A stretch of 64,000 bases of DNA from Phycicoccus sp. Soil748 (lineage in GTDB: Bacteria > Actinomycetota > Actinomycetes > Actinomycetales > Dermatophilaceae), in NCBI RefSeq assembly GCF_001428025.1, contig NZ_LMSC01000007.1, positions 817,801-881,800 on the forward strand. Reading direction: 5' to 3'. The notes under the pieces are model-generated. The model was given only the letters and a program-made list of their open reading frames with translations, was not told where the DNA came from and ran no database searches. Positions 35,921 through 45,056 of this stretch are shown here, piece after piece (positions within the stretch are counted from its first letter, which is position 1; the number at the start of each line of letters is the position of its first letter). A program made the position numbers and the translations under genes.

Positions 35921-36114
35921 GCGTTGGGGGCCGGCCGGCAGCGTACGATGGGCACGCGGTCCGCGGGGTGGACCGTGAACCGCCAACCTGACGGAGTCCC
36001 CAGGCGTCTGTCCAGGTGTGGGTGCTCCACGGCACGTGCCGTACCGCGCCCACGGTGGACCGAGTACGAGCAGGAGGCGCCGCGCGGCGGCGCAGGGACA
36101 CAGGGAGCTTTGAC

Positions 36115-37353
36115 GTGGTGGGTAGGTCACTTCGGATGCGCGGCGCCGCCGGCGTCCTCGCAGCGGTCTTCGCCGCGGCGCTGGTCGCGGGCTGCCAGGG
36201 CAGCCCTGCCAGCCCCGGCACGAGCGCTGCCGGCACCGCCGCGGCAGCCGGGGACACGCCCTCCTCCTCGTCGAGCTCGACCCCCACGACCGTGCCCGCC
36301 GAGCTCCAGGTCAGCCCTGCTGACCAGGCCACCGGGGTGCGCCCGGACGCGTCCGTCACCGTCAAGGCGGTCACCGGTGAGCTCGGTACGGTGCGCGTGA
36401 CCGGTCCCGACGGCGCCCCGGTCCCGGGACGGGTCGTGCAGGGCGCGTGGACGTCGACGGCCCTGCTGGCGCCCAGCACCTCCTACACGGTCACCGTCTC
36501 GGCCAAGGGCGAGGACGGCAGCCCGTCGACGACCACCTCGACGTTCAGCACCCTCAAGCCCAAGGTCACGGCCACCTACGGCATCCTCTACGCCGGCCAG
36601 ACGGTCGGCGTCGGCATGCCCGTCAGCATCCAGTTCGACTCCGCCGTCGCGTCCAAGGCGATGCGCGCCGCGGTCGAGAAGCGGGTCAGTGTCACCACGA
36701 CGCCCAAGCAGGCGGGTGCCTGGGGCTGGCTCGACGACCGGCAGCTGATGTGGCGCCCGGCCACCTACTGGCAGCCCGGGACGACCGTGTCCGTCAAGGC
36801 ACCCCTCACCGGCCTGCAGACCGGCCCGGACAAGTGGATCGCGAACGACGACTCGGCAGGCTTCACGGTGGGGTCGACGATGGTCTCGACCGTCGACATC
36901 AAGGCCCACACCATGACCGTCCGGCGTGACGGCAAGGTCCTCAAGGTCATCCCCGTGAGCACCGGGCGTCCCGGCAAGCTCACCGAGACCCGGTCGGGCA
37001 CCAAGGTCATCATCCGCAAGGAGGGTGAGGTCACCATGGACTCCACCACCCTCGGCATCCCCAAGGGCAAGCCCGGCTACTACAAGGAGGTCACCCAGTC
37101 CAACCTCCGCGTGACCTGGACGGGGGAGTACCTCCACTCGGCGCCGTGGTCGGTGGCCTCCCAGGGCAACGCCAACGTCAGCCACGGCTGCGTCAACATG
37201 TCGCCGGCCAACGCCAAGTGGATGTTCGACGCCTCCAAGGTCGGCGACGTCGTGAAGTTCACCGGCTCCAACCGGCCGTTCCTGCCCACGGAGGGCATCG
37301 GGGTCTGGCAGTACACCTTCGACGGGTGGAAGGCGCAGAGCGCCCTCACGTGA
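36115..37353 (+). CDS. L,D-transpeptidase lipoprotein with Ig-like domain
   Basis: 412 residues from the GTG at 36115, with GGGAG seven bases upstream. Lipobox VAGC (C27) after a hydrophobic signal; a Ser/Thr/Pro linker; then one or two Ig-like domains (about 70-260, beginning LQVSPADQATGVRPDASVTVKA) and a C-terminal YkuD catalytic domain with HSAPWS and SHGCVNMSP (catalytic Cys). Such LdtMt2-type enzymes make 3-3 peptidoglycan crosslinks and tolerate some beta-lactams. A ~194-base leader (35921-36114) precedes it, with no element I could identify. Stop overlaps the next gene by GTGA. Confidence 0.93.
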   Translation: MVGRSLRMRGAAGVLAAVFAAALVAGCQGSPASPGTSAAGTAAAAGDTPSSSSSSTPTTVPAELQVSPADQATGVRPDASVTVKAVTGELGTVRVTGPDGAPVPGRVVQGAWTSTALLAPSTSYTVTVSAKGEDGSPSTTTSTFSTLKPKVTATYGILYAGQTVGVGMPVSIQFDSAVASKAMRAAVEKRVSVTTTPKQAGAWGWLDDRQLMWRPATYWQPGTTVSVKAPLTGLQTGPDKWIANDDSAGFTVGSTMVSTVDIKAHTMTVRRDGKVLKVIPVSTGRPGKLTETRSGTKVIIRKEGEVTMDSTTLGIPKGKPGYYKEVTQSNLRVTWTGEYLHSAPWSVASQGNANVSHGCVNMSPANAKWMFDASKVGDVVKFTGSNRPFLPTEGIGVWQYTFDGWKAQSALT

Positions 37354-38366
37354 CCGGGCAGACGCGGCGAGGGCACGGGCTGACGGGGCGGGTGCTCGCC
37401 TCGCGGGCCCTGGTGCCCGGCGTCCTGGTCGCCGGGCTCGCGGTGGCGGGCTGCAGCGGCCCCGGAACGGGGTCCGACGCGTCGTCGACCGCCACAGCCC
37501 GGGCCTCGGGGTCGTCCAGCGGCACTGCCCAGCCGCCCGCCGCGACATCCGCGACGGCCGGTGGCCCCTCGGCCACGCCGTCGGCGCGGAGCGTGGTCGA
37601 CAAGCTCCTCGTCGTGGTGGTGGAGAACCACTCGCTGGCGCAGATGCAGGCGGCCATGCCGTACACCTCCGGCCTCGCGCGCCAGTACGGCTATGCCACC
37701 CACTACACCGCCACCCGGCACCCGTCGCTGCCCAACTACCTGGCCATGGTCTCGGGGAGCACCCACGGTGTCGCCGACGATGCCGCCCCCGCGGCGCACG
37801 CGGTGCCCGGTCCGACCGTTTTCGGCGCGGCCCTCGCCAAGGGACGGACCGCGGCGGTCTACGTCGACGGCATGGCGACCCCGTGTGAGCTCGCCAGTGC
37901 GGGGGACTACGCGGTCAAGCACAACCCGTGGCCGTACTTCGTCGACGAGCGGGCCCAGTGCGCGCGCCACAACCTGCCGCTGGCGGCGTTCGACACCGCC
38001 GTCCGCACGGGGACCCTCCCGAACGCCGGCATGCTGCTGCCCGACCTGTGCCACGACGCGCACAACTGCCCCCTGGCGACTGCTGACAGCTGGTTCGCGG
38101 CCCGGATGAAGGACATCCAGGCCGGGCCGGACTGGCGCTCGGGACGCCTCGCCGTGGTCCTCACCGCCGACGAGGACGACCACTCCGCCGGCAACGTCGT
38201 GCTCACCGTGGTCGCCCACCCCTCACTGCGCGGTGTGGTCGTCACCACGCCGTTGACCCACTACTCGCTGACCCGGCTCTACGCCGAGGTGACCGGCACC
38301 GCGCCGCTCGGGTATGCCGCGTCGGCACCTTCGATGGTCAAGGCGTTCGGCCTGCGCGTGCGCTGA
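37350..38366 (+). CDS. acid phosphatase-like phosphoesterase lipoprotein (phospholipase C superfamily)
   Basis: 338 residues from the GTG at 37350 (GTGA overlap with the L,D-transpeptidase). Lipobox VAGC after the signal and a Ser/Thr/Ala linker. Catalytic part: VVVVENHSL (metal-binding Asn-His), TATRHPSLPNYLAMVSG (characteristic of acid phosphatase/phospholipase C-like enzymes), DGMATPCE, and LTADEDDH. It should act outside the membrane on phosphate esters. Substrate unknown. The wall-enzyme partner suggests a shared envelope role. Confidence 0.85.
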   Translation: MTGQTRRGHGLTGRVLASRALVPGVLVAGLAVAGCSGPGTGSDASSTATARASGSSSGTAQPPAATSATAGGPSATPSARSVVDKLLVVVVENHSLAQMQAAMPYTSGLARQYGYATHYTATRHPSLPNYLAMVSGSTHGVADDAAPAAHAVPGPTVFGAALAKGRTAAVYVDGMATPCELASAGDYAVKHNPWPYFVDERAQCARHNLPLAAFDTAVRTGTLPNAGMLLPDLCHDAHNCPLATADSWFAARMKDIQAGPDWRSGRLAVVLTADEDDHSAGNVVLTVVAHPSLRGVVVTTPLTHYSLTRLYAEVTGTAPLGYAASAPSMVKAFGLRVR

Positions 38367-38367
38367 C

Positions 38368-38718
38368 CTAGCCCCAGCCGAGCGCGTGGAGCCGTGCGTC
38401 GTCGATGCCGAAGTGGTGGGCGATCTCGTGCACGACGGTGATGGCGATCTCGTCGAGCAGCTCGTCCCGGTCCTCGCACATGCGGGTGAGCGGCCCGCGG
38501 TAGATCGTGATGCGATCAGGGAGCGCCCCGGCCCACCCGTCACCGCGCTCGGTCAGGGGAGTGCCGTCGTAGACGCCCAGGAGGTCCGGATCGTCGGGCG
38601 GTGGCTCGTCCTCGACGAGGAAGACGACGTTGTCGAGCAGCGCCATCAGCTCCGGCGGGACCTCGTCCAGGGCGTCGCCGACCGCCTCCTCGAACTCCTG
38701 GACCCCCATCTCCACCAC
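38368..38718 (-). CDS. small zincin-like metallopeptidase
   Basis: 116 residues. Zinc motif HEIAHHFG near residue 96, fitting the DUF1025/MPN-like minimal zincin family common in actinobacteria. An N-terminal EEAVGDALDEVPPEL and VFLVEDEPPPDDPDLLG are conserved in the family. Start is a GTG at 38718 (an ATG three codons on is possible). It lies downstream of qcrB on the same strand behind a strong hairpin, so it probably has its own promoter. Converges with the phosphoesterase gene, one base apart. Confidence 0.85.
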   Translation of the reverse strand: MVEMGVQEFEEAVGDALDEVPPELMALLDNVVFLVEDEPPPDDPDLLGVYDGTPLTERGDGWAGALPDRITIYRGPLTRMCEDRDELLDEIAITVVHEIAHHFGIDDARLHALGWG

Positions 38719-38782
38719 GGTCCCAGCCTGCCACGGGTGCCGGGGGACCTGGCACGAGGACCTTGGGACGGGGCCGGGAACG

Positions 38783-38820
38783 CCGTGTGCCGCCTGCTCG
38801 GGCGAGCAGGCGGCACACGG
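38783..38820 (-). terminator. near-perfect 17-18 bp hairpin downstream of qcrB
   Basis: Arms 38783-38800 and 38803-38820 are exact reverse complements. With a minimal loop the stem is 17 pairs around GGGC. It lies 36 bases after the qcrB stop and ends the ctaE-qcrCAB operon, shielding the zincin gene. Confidence 0.88.
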
Positions 38821-38856
38821 GGTGCGGGGAGGTGGTTCCCAGCCGTCAGGTGGGCG

Positions 38857-40617
38857 TCAGGGACGCTTGGGGGGCTCCCGGCGGGCGCTCTCCAGAGCCG
38901 GGCGCGAGCCCGACTCCTCGTGCGGGGCCTCCTCGATGGCCTCGAGGGCATGGCCGTCGTGGTGGGCGGCAGCCAGCTCGGCCGGGGTGACCGGGTCGAT
39001 GCGGTCCTCGAAGTAGAACCGCGACAGGGCGGCGCGGACCTTGTCCTTGCGCGCGGTGGGGGAGACCACCCCGTGCTCGTCGGTGCCGGCGGTGAGCTGC
39101 AGCGGCTCGTGCTTGTCGTGCTGCACCAGCAGCCAGCGGGTGTACTCGTCGAGCGGCTCGTGCTGCTCGAAGAACCGGCCGTCGGCGGTGCGCACGATGC
39201 GTCCGGTCTCGCGGCCGTGCAGGACCAGGTCGCGGTCACGGCGCTGCAGCGAGAGGCAGATGCGCTTGGTGACCCAGAACGCGATCGGCGGGGCCACGAA
39301 GAACGCCGCACGCAGGATGTGCGTGATGTCGTTGATCGACAGCCCCAGCTTGATCGCCATCAGGTCGTTGCCGGCGGCGAACATCAGGACGCCGTACGCC
39401 GTCAGGCCAGCCATGCCCAGGCCGGTGCGGGTCGGGTTGTTGCGCGGGCGGTCGAGCAGGTGGTGCTCGCGCTCGTCACCGGTCACCCAGCGCTCGAGGA
39501 ACGGGTAGGCGGCCATGAGCCCGTACATCACGGGGATGAGCAGGATGGCGCCGATCATGACGTTGAAGGAGAACGTGAACCCGAAGGCGTTGAACTCCAG
39601 CCAGCCCGGCAGCAGTCGCAGCGCACCGTCGGCGAAACCCATGTACCAGTCCGGCTGGGAGCCGGCGGTGACCGGCGACGGGTCGTAGGGCCCGTACGCC
39701 CAGATCGGGTTGATGGTGACCAGGGCGGCGATGAGGGCCAGCACACCGAAGACGATGAAGAAGAACCCACCGGCCTTGGCGGCGTACACCGGCATCACGG
39801 GGAAGCCCACGACGTTGTCGTTGGTCTTGCCCGGCCCGGGGAACTGGGTGTGCTTGTGCACGAAGACGAGGCCGATGTGGGCCACGAACAGGCCGACGAG
39901 GATCGCGGGCAGCAGGAGCACGTGCACGGAGTACAGGCGGGGGATGATCGCCTCGCCGGGGAAGGGGCCGTCGAAGACGAAGTAGGACAGGTAGGAGCCG
40001 ATGACCGGCACCGAGCGCATGAAGCCCTCGGCGGCGCGCAGGCCCGTGCCGGACAGCAGGTCGTCGGGGAGGGAGTAGCCGGCGAAGCCCTCGACCAGCG
40101 CCAGCATCGACAGGATGCAGCCGATGACCCAGTTGATCTCACGCGGCTTGCGGAACGCACCGGTGAAGAACACGCGCAGCATGTGCACGGACAGGGCCAC
40201 GATGAACATCAGGGCGGCCCAGTGGTGGATCTGGCGGATGAGCAGGCCACCGCGGATGTCGAAGGAGATGTTGACCGTCGACTGGTAGGCCTCGGACATG
40301 GTCACGCCACGCAGCGGCAGGTAGGAGCCGTCGTAGACGACCTGCCCAGCGCTCGGCACGAACCAGAACGTGAGGAACGTGCCCGAGATCAGGCAGATGA
40401 TCATCGAGTACATGGCGACTTCGCCGAGCATGAAGGACCAGTGGTCGGGGAAGACCTTCTTCATGAGGTAGCCGATGGGCTTCGCGGCACCCGTGCGGTC
40501 GTCGAGCCAGCCCGCGACCCCGCCCACGGCCTTCAGGCCGGCGGCCGGAGGGGCCTCGGTCCTGGCGTCGTCAGCGCGGAGCCGGTCGGCACCGCGGGAG
40601 GTCTGTGTGGTGCTCAT
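38857..40617 (-). CDS. qcrB: cytochrome bc1 complex cytochrome b subunit
   Basis: 586 residues. Fused cytochrome b/IV-like core with a long actinobacterial C-terminal tail. Heme-ligand histidines are in the paired helix segments IRQIHHWAAL and SVHML on one side, and RLYSVHVLLLP with VFVHKH on the other. It forms the quinol site of the bc1 complex, transferring electrons to the Rieske protein and diheme QcrC. The start ATG overlaps the qcrA stop (ATGA). A hydrophilic C-terminal domain (about 430-586) with repeats of charged residues is typical in actinobacteria. Confidence 0.96.
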   Translation of the reverse strand: MSTTQTSRGADRLRADDARTEAPPAAGLKAVGGVAGWLDDRTGAAKPIGYLMKKVFPDHWSFMLGEVAMYSMIICLISGTFLTFWFVPSAGQVVYDGSYLPLRGVTMSEAYQSTVNISFDIRGGLLIRQIHHWAALMFIVALSVHMLRVFFTGAFRKPREINWVIGCILSMLALVEGFAGYSLPDDLLSGTGLRAAEGFMRSVPVIGSYLSYFVFDGPFPGEAIIPRLYSVHVLLLPAILVGLFVAHIGLVFVHKHTQFPGPGKTNDNVVGFPVMPVYAAKAGGFFFIVFGVLALIAALVTINPIWAYGPYDPSPVTAGSQPDWYMGFADGALRLLPGWLEFNAFGFTFSFNVMIGAILLIPVMYGLMAAYPFLERWVTGDEREHHLLDRPRNNPTRTGLGMAGLTAYGVLMFAAGNDLMAIKLGLSINDITHILRAAFFVAPPIAFWVTKRICLSLQRRDRDLVLHGRETGRIVRTADGRFFEQHEPLDEYTRWLLVQHDKHEPLQLTAGTDEHGVVSPTARKDKVRAALSRFYFEDRIDPVTPAELAAAHHDGHALEAIEEAPHEESGSRPALESARREPPKRP

Positions 40618-41708
40618 GCGTGTCCACGCTCCCAGAAGCTCGGGCCGACAGCCTCGCGGAACGGGGAGTCGGCCACCAGGTAACCCTCGGAATCAACGGT
40701 GATCTTCAGCTGCGGCAGCGGTCGCTTGGCCGGGCCGAAGATGACCTTGCAGTCCTGCGTCACGTCGAACGTCGACTGGTGGCAGGGACACAGCAGGTGG
40801 TGCGTCTGCTGCTCGTACAGACCCACGGGGCAGCCCACGTGGGTGCAGATCTTGGAGTAGGCGACGATGCCCTCGTGGCCCCAGTCGCGCTCCTTCTGGG
40901 GCTTGATGTCCTCGGGGTTGAGGCGCATGAGCAGGACGGCGGCCTTGGCCTTGTCCTCCAGCACGTGCTCGGAGTCCTTGATCGACTCGGGCAGCACGTG
41001 GAAGACCGACCCGATGGTGACCTGGTCGGCGCGGATCGGGGTGCGCTCGGGGTCGCGGACCAGCCGGTCGCCCTTCTTCCACATCGTCTTGGAGAGCGCG
41101 TCCTTGGGGACCGGGCCGAGCCCGGCCGCGAGCGGCACGACGAGGGTGATGGGGGGCAGCGCCAGCGCGCCGAGCAGGGAGTACTTGATCAGCGGGCGCC
41201 GGCCGAGCTGGGCCTTCTCGCCGCCCTGGGTGAGCTCGGAGACCACGCGCTGGCGGTCCTCGTCGCTCGCGCGCTGGGTGTGGCGGTACTCGACCGACTC
41301 CTCGTCGGGCATGAGCGTCTTGGCCCAGTGGACCGCACCGACGCCGACGCCGAGCAGGGCGATCGCCATGCAGACGCCGATGACGACGTTGTAGAGGCTC
41401 GTCCGCCCGATGCCGGGGATGAACGTCGTGCTCTCGCGGTCGATCGCGAAGAACGCGACGACGAACACGATGGTGAACAGGCTGGACAGGCCGAACAGGG
41501 TCGCGACCTGCTTCTCGGCCCGCTTGGCGGCCTTCTCGTCGTGGTCGGCCATGCGGGCGACGTGAGGCGGCAGGCCGGGGTTCTCGAAGCGCTCGGGGAG
41601 GCCCCCGGTGCCCTCGATGTGACCCTGGTCCAGACGGACGGCGGTGGCGCCGTAGCCGTCGGAGTCGTGGCCGACGACCTCGCCGTGGGGCGTGCCGTTA
41701 TCGCTCAT
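40614..41708 (-). CDS. qcrA: Rieske iron-sulfur subunit of the bc1 complex
   Basis: 364 residues. Three N-terminal transmembrane helices (about 70-87, 101-124, 176-195), as in actinobacterial QcrA, then the [2Fe-2S] domain with cluster motifs CTHVGC and CPCHQS (two Cys, two His). A long hydrophilic insert between helices and cluster is normal for this phylum. Overlaps qcrB by ATGA; 85 bases from qcrC. Fe-S loading may depend on ErpA encoded in this window (inference). Confidence 0.95.
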   Translation of the reverse strand: MSDNGTPHGEVVGHDSDGYGATAVRLDQGHIEGTGGLPERFENPGLPPHVARMADHDEKAAKRAEKQVATLFGLSSLFTIVFVVAFFAIDRESTTFIPGIGRTSLYNVVIGVCMAIALLGVGVGAVHWAKTLMPDEESVEYRHTQRASDEDRQRVVSELTQGGEKAQLGRRPLIKYSLLGALALPPITLVVPLAAGLGPVPKDALSKTMWKKGDRLVRDPERTPIRADQVTIGSVFHVLPESIKDSEHVLEDKAKAAVLLMRLNPEDIKPQKERDWGHEGIVAYSKICTHVGCPVGLYEQQTHHLLCPCHQSTFDVTQDCKVIFGPAKRPLPQLKITVDSEGYLVADSPFREAVGPSFWERGHA

Positions 41709-41793
41709 CGTGAGATCGGTCCTGTCGCGTCGCAGTCGTGGGTTCCATGGTGCGCCTTCGGCGCAGAAGTGGCCATCGGATGTGACCTGCTCA

Positions 41794-42576
41794 TCACGCG
41801 GCCTTCTTCCCGAGCCACACGGCGAAGGCGACCATGATGCCGAGCCCGAACACCCAGACGAACAGGCCCTCGGAGACCGGCCCGAGGTTGCCGAGGTTCA
41901 TGCCGCCGACGTTCTCCTCCTTGTCGACCGCGTGGAGGTAGGCGACGATGTCGTTCTTGGACTCGGGGGCGATGTTGGTGTCGTTGAACACCGGCATCGA
42001 CTGCGGCCCGCTGACCATCGCCTCGTAGATGTGCTTGCCCTCGACGTCACGCAGGCTCGGCGCGTACTTGCCCCGGGTCAGCGCCCCGCCGGAGCCGGCG
42101 AAGTTGTGGCACATCGCGCAGTTGACGCGGAAGAGCTCGGCGCCCTTGGCGACGTCGCCGCCCTTGCCGCTGCTGACGTCGGCGTCAGGGATTGCGGGGC
42201 CGGGGGCCAGCGAGGCGACGTATGCGGCGAGCGCGGAGATCTCCTCGTCGCTGAACTGCTTGCGCTTCCGAGGTGCCTGCACGTCCGGGGCGGCCATCGG
42301 CATGCGGCCGGTGCCCACCTGGAAGTCGACGGAGGCGGCACCGACACCGGCGAGGCTCGGGCCCGCCTTGGTGCCCTGCGCCTGCAGGCCGTGGCACGTG
42401 GCGCAGTTGGCGAGGAAGAGCTTCTTGCCGTCCTGGACCTGGCTGGCGGCAGCCGGGGCGGCGTCGGCCTGCTTCGGCGAGAGGAACGAGTAGGCGACGC
42501 CGGTCACGACGAGGCCGAGCAGCAGGAGCAGGGCGATCGCGGCGGGGTGTCGTCTGCGGGCGGCCAGGGCGTTCAC
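41794..42576 (-). CDS. qcrC: diheme cytochrome c subunit of the bc1 complex
   Basis: 260 residues. N-terminal signal/anchor (about 12-32), then two c-type heme sites CATCH and CAMCH with Met ligands in downstream regions, and a C-terminal transmembrane helix. The diheme c1 bridges bc1 and the CuA of CtaC, replacing soluble cytochrome c in actinobacteria. Start is the GTG at 42576. It lies between ctaE and qcrA in one operon. Confidence 0.95.
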   Translation of the reverse strand: MNALAARRRHPAAIALLLLLGLVVTGVAYSFLSPKQADAAPAAASQVQDGKKLFLANCATCHGLQAQGTKAGPSLAGVGAASVDFQVGTGRMPMAAPDVQAPRKRKQFSDEEISALAAYVASLAPGPAIPDADVSSGKGGDVAKGAELFRVNCAMCHNFAGSGGALTRGKYAPSLRDVEGKHIYEAMVSGPQSMPVFNDTNIAPESKNDIVAYLHAVDKEENVGGMNLGNLGPVSEGLFVWVFGLGIMVAFAVWLGKKAA

Positions 42577-42661
42577 GGGGCGGTCCTGTCGGTGGGGGCG
42601 GTCAGGGCGGTCTGGGTGAGGCTCACGTCGGGGTTCTCGGGGTGGCTCACGTCGGGCTGCG

Positions 42662-43336
42662 TCACTGCAGCAGGTAGATCGTGGCGAACAGCGCGATCCA
42701 CACGACGTCGACGAAGTGCCAGTAGTAGGAGGTCACGACCGCGCCCGCGGCCTGCGCGTGGCTGTAGTGCCGGGTCGTGAAGGTGCGGCCGATGATGAGC
42801 AGGAAGGCCAGGAGGCCGCCGGTCACGTGCAGGGCGTGGAAGCCGGTGGTGAGGTAGAAGACCGAGCCGTAGGCGTCGGACGACAGGGTGATGCCCTCGT
42901 GGACGAGCTCGGAGTACTCGAGCACCTGCCCGGAGACGAAGATCGCCCCGAAGATGTAGGTCAGGACGTACCACTCGCGCATGCCCCACTCCTTGAGGGA
43001 GAACAGGCTCGCGGTGCCGCGGTGCGGCTTGCCGTGCTCGGCAGCGTGGACGCCCAGCTGGCACCACACCGAGGAGATCACGAGGATGACCGTGTTGACG
43101 GTGGCGTAGGGGACGTTGAGCACGTCCGTCTTCACCTGCCACAGGTCCGGCTCGACCGAGCGGATCGTGAAGTACATCGCGAACAGGCCCGCGAAGAACA
43201 TCAGCTCGCTGGAGAGCCAGACGATCGTGCCCACCGACACCATGTTGGGTCGGGAGACCGGACCGTGTCCGGGAATGCTCCCGGCGGAGCGGGAGGGTTC
43301 GCTGGTCACTGCGGATGCTGTCGCCACGAGCGCCAT
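42662..43336 (-). CDS. ctaE: cytochrome c oxidase subunit III
   Basis: 224 residues from the ATG at 43336 (the Shine-Dalgarno is weak, and an in-frame GTG at 43327 is possible). Five transmembrane helices of the short actinobacterial CtaE, with [39 protein letters not shown] and [12 protein letters not shown]. It is the first gene of ctaE-qcrC-qcrA-qcrB. A 153-base divergent gap to the receiver-like gene presumably holds both promoters, though none is clear. Confidence 0.95.
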   Translation of the reverse strand: MALVATASAVTSEPSRSAGSIPGHGPVSRPNMVSVGTIVWLSSELMFFAGLFAMYFTIRSVEPDLWQVKTDVLNVPYATVNTVILVISSVWCQLGVHAAEHGKPHRGTASLFSLKEWGMREWYVLTYIFGAIFVSGQVLEYSELVHEGITLSSDAYGSVFYLTTGFHALHVTGGLLAFLLIIGRTFTTRHYSHAQAAGAVVTSYYWHFVDVVWIALFATIYLLQ

Positions 43337-43489
43337 TATTGCCCATTGCGCAACAGGCACGCCTCCGACCCCCCGACGGGTGGCGAAGCAGGTCCCGGTA
43401 TGCCGCCGGGAGGCTCGTCCCGGCCCGTGGCGCCGGCTCGCGGCGGCCACTCGGCGGTCGGGCGGACACGCACCGGTAGCATCGGCGCC

Positions 43490-43942
43490 ATGACCGCTTC
43501 GCACGCGACCGCTGCCGACACCCCGACCTCTGCGGGCACCTCCGTCCGCAAGATCTCGGTGCTCCTCTACAGCGACGACCGCACGACCCGCGACGCCGTG
43601 CGTGTCAACGTCGGACGCCGTCCCGCGCGGGACGTCGAGGTCGCGACGTGGCGCGAGTGCGCCACCGCGGCGGCCGTCATCGAGGCCGTGGAGTCGGCCT
43701 CCTTCGACGTGCTGGTGCTCGACGGCGAGGCGGCCCCCGTCGGCGGCCTCGGCCTGTGCCGCCAGCTCAAGAGCGAGATCTTCCAGTGCCCCCCGGTGCT
43801 CGTGCTCACCGGACGTCCCCAGGACGGCTGGCTCGCGACGTGGTCCCTGGCCGACCTGGCCGTGCCGCACCCGCTCGACCCCATCGCCCTGGCTGCTGCC
43901 GTGGCGGAGCTGGGTCGGCGCGGACGCCCGACCGCCTCCTGA
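43490..43942 (+). CDS. stand-alone receiver-like domain protein with degenerate lysine
   Basis: 150 residues from the ATG at 43490. Response-regulator fold: acidic pair D29-D30 (YSDD), phospho-acceptor D78 (VLVLDGE), switch threonine T107 (LTGR), but the usual Lys after the last strand is H127 (VPHPLDP). There is no output domain. Loss of the Lys generally weakens phosphorylation-dependent switching, so this may be a pseudo-receiver. It sits five bases before trpD and is divergent from ctaE. Confidence 0.8.
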   Translation: MTASHATAADTPTSAGTSVRKISVLLYSDDRTTRDAVRVNVGRRPARDVEVATWRECATAAAVIEAVESASFDVLVLDGEAAPVGGLGLCRQLKSEIFQCPPVLVLTGRPQDGWLATWSLADLAVPHPLDPIALAAAVAELGRRGRPTAS

Positions 43943-43947
43943 CCGGG

Positions 43948-45024
43948 GTGTCCAGCCCCGTGGCCCCCGCAGGCGACACGCAGGCCGGGCCCACCTGGCC
44001 CGACCTGCTCACCCGGCTGATCGCCGGCCATGACCTGACGACGCCGCAGGCCGCCTGGGCCATGGACCAGGTGATGGCTGGTGAGGCGTCCCCGGTGCAG
44101 GTGGCCGGCTTCCTCGTCGCGCTGCGCTCCAAGGGCGAGACGGTCGAGGAGCTCCGTGGGCTCGCCGACGTGATGCTGGCGCACGCCAACCGCATCGAGG
44201 TCCCCGGCCCGAGCCTCGACATCGTGGGCACCGGAGCCGACCGGTCCAACACCGTGAACATCTCGACCATGGCCGCCGTCGTCATCGCCGCGAGCGGTAT
44301 CCGGGTGGTCAAGCACGGCAACCGTGCGGCCTCCTCGTCCTCGGGCTCGGCGGACGTCCTCGAGGCGCTAGGGGTCAGCCTGACGCTGTCGCCCGAGCGC
44401 GTGCGGCAGGTGGCCCACGAGGCGGGGATCACCTTCTGCTTCGCCCAGGCCTTCCACCCGGCCATGAAGCACGCCGCGGCGGCGCGCAGCGGGCTCGGCG
44501 TCGGCACGACGTTCAACGTGCTGGGGCCGCTCACCAACCCCGCCCAGCCCACGTATGCCGCCGTCGGTGTCGCCGACCCGCGTATGGCGCCGCTCATGGC
44601 CGGCGTCTTCGCCGGCCGCGGCAAGGACGCGGCCGTCTTCCGCGGCGACGACGGGCTCGACGAGCTGACCCTCAGCACGACGTCGACGGTGTGGTGGGTC
44701 AGGGACGGAGCCGTCACGAAGCGGGTGCTCGACCCGGTCGACCTCGGCCTGGAGCGTCAGCCCATCGAGGCGCTGCGGGGAGCCGACGCCGCCCACAACG
44801 CCGCCGTGGCACGGGACCTGTTCGCCGGGGCGCGCGGCGCCGTCCGCGACGCGGTGGTCCTCAACGCCGGGATCGCCCTGGCGCTGACCGTGCCAGACCG
44901 TGGCCCGGGTGACGCCGACTTCGTCGCCGGTGTGCGCGCCGGCATGGACCGGGCCGAGCAGGCGCTCGACTCCGGCGCCGCGCAGCGGCAGCTGCAGACC
45001 TGGGCCGACGCGACGGGCGCCTGA
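43948..45024 (+). CDS. trpD: anthranilate phosphoribosyltransferase
   Basis: 358 residues from the GTG at 43948. TrpD joins anthranilate to phosphoribosyl pyrophosphate in tryptophan synthesis. Motifs: PRPP-binding [15 protein letters not shown] (Gly-rich loop), [27 protein letters not shown] and the catalytic-end DELT. No other trp gene is here; a lone trpD beside ctaE is the mycobacterial arrangement (Rv2192c). Five bases after the receiver-like stop, so co-transcribed. Convergent with the large membrane protein gene. Confidence 0.95.
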   Translation: MSSPVAPAGDTQAGPTWPDLLTRLIAGHDLTTPQAAWAMDQVMAGEASPVQVAGFLVALRSKGETVEELRGLADVMLAHANRIEVPGPSLDIVGTGADRSNTVNISTMAAVVIAASGIRVVKHGNRAASSSSGSADVLEALGVSLTLSPERVRQVAHEAGITFCFAQAFHPAMKHAAAARSGLGVGTTFNVLGPLTNPAQPTYAAVGVADPRMAPLMAGVFAGRGKDAAVFRGDDGLDELTLSTTSTVWWVRDGAVTKRVLDPVDLGLERQPIEALRGADAAHNAAVARDLFAGARGAVRDAVVLNAGIALALTVPDRGPGDADFVAGVRAGMDRAEQALDSGAAQRQLQTWADATGA

Positions 45025-45056
45025 GCGCCGGTTCACGTCAGCCCAGGTCGGTCAGG

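Noticed and set aside
35921-36114. Possible c-di-AMP or other riboswitch before the L,D-transpeptidase
   Set aside because: A long leader upstream of a wall enzyme is suggestive, but I could not match the conserved core of any riboswitch.
38314-40683. Long + strand open frame of 789 residues
   Set aside because: Antisense shadow of qcrB caused by high GC; composition is Asp/Val/Gly-skewed, with no domain.
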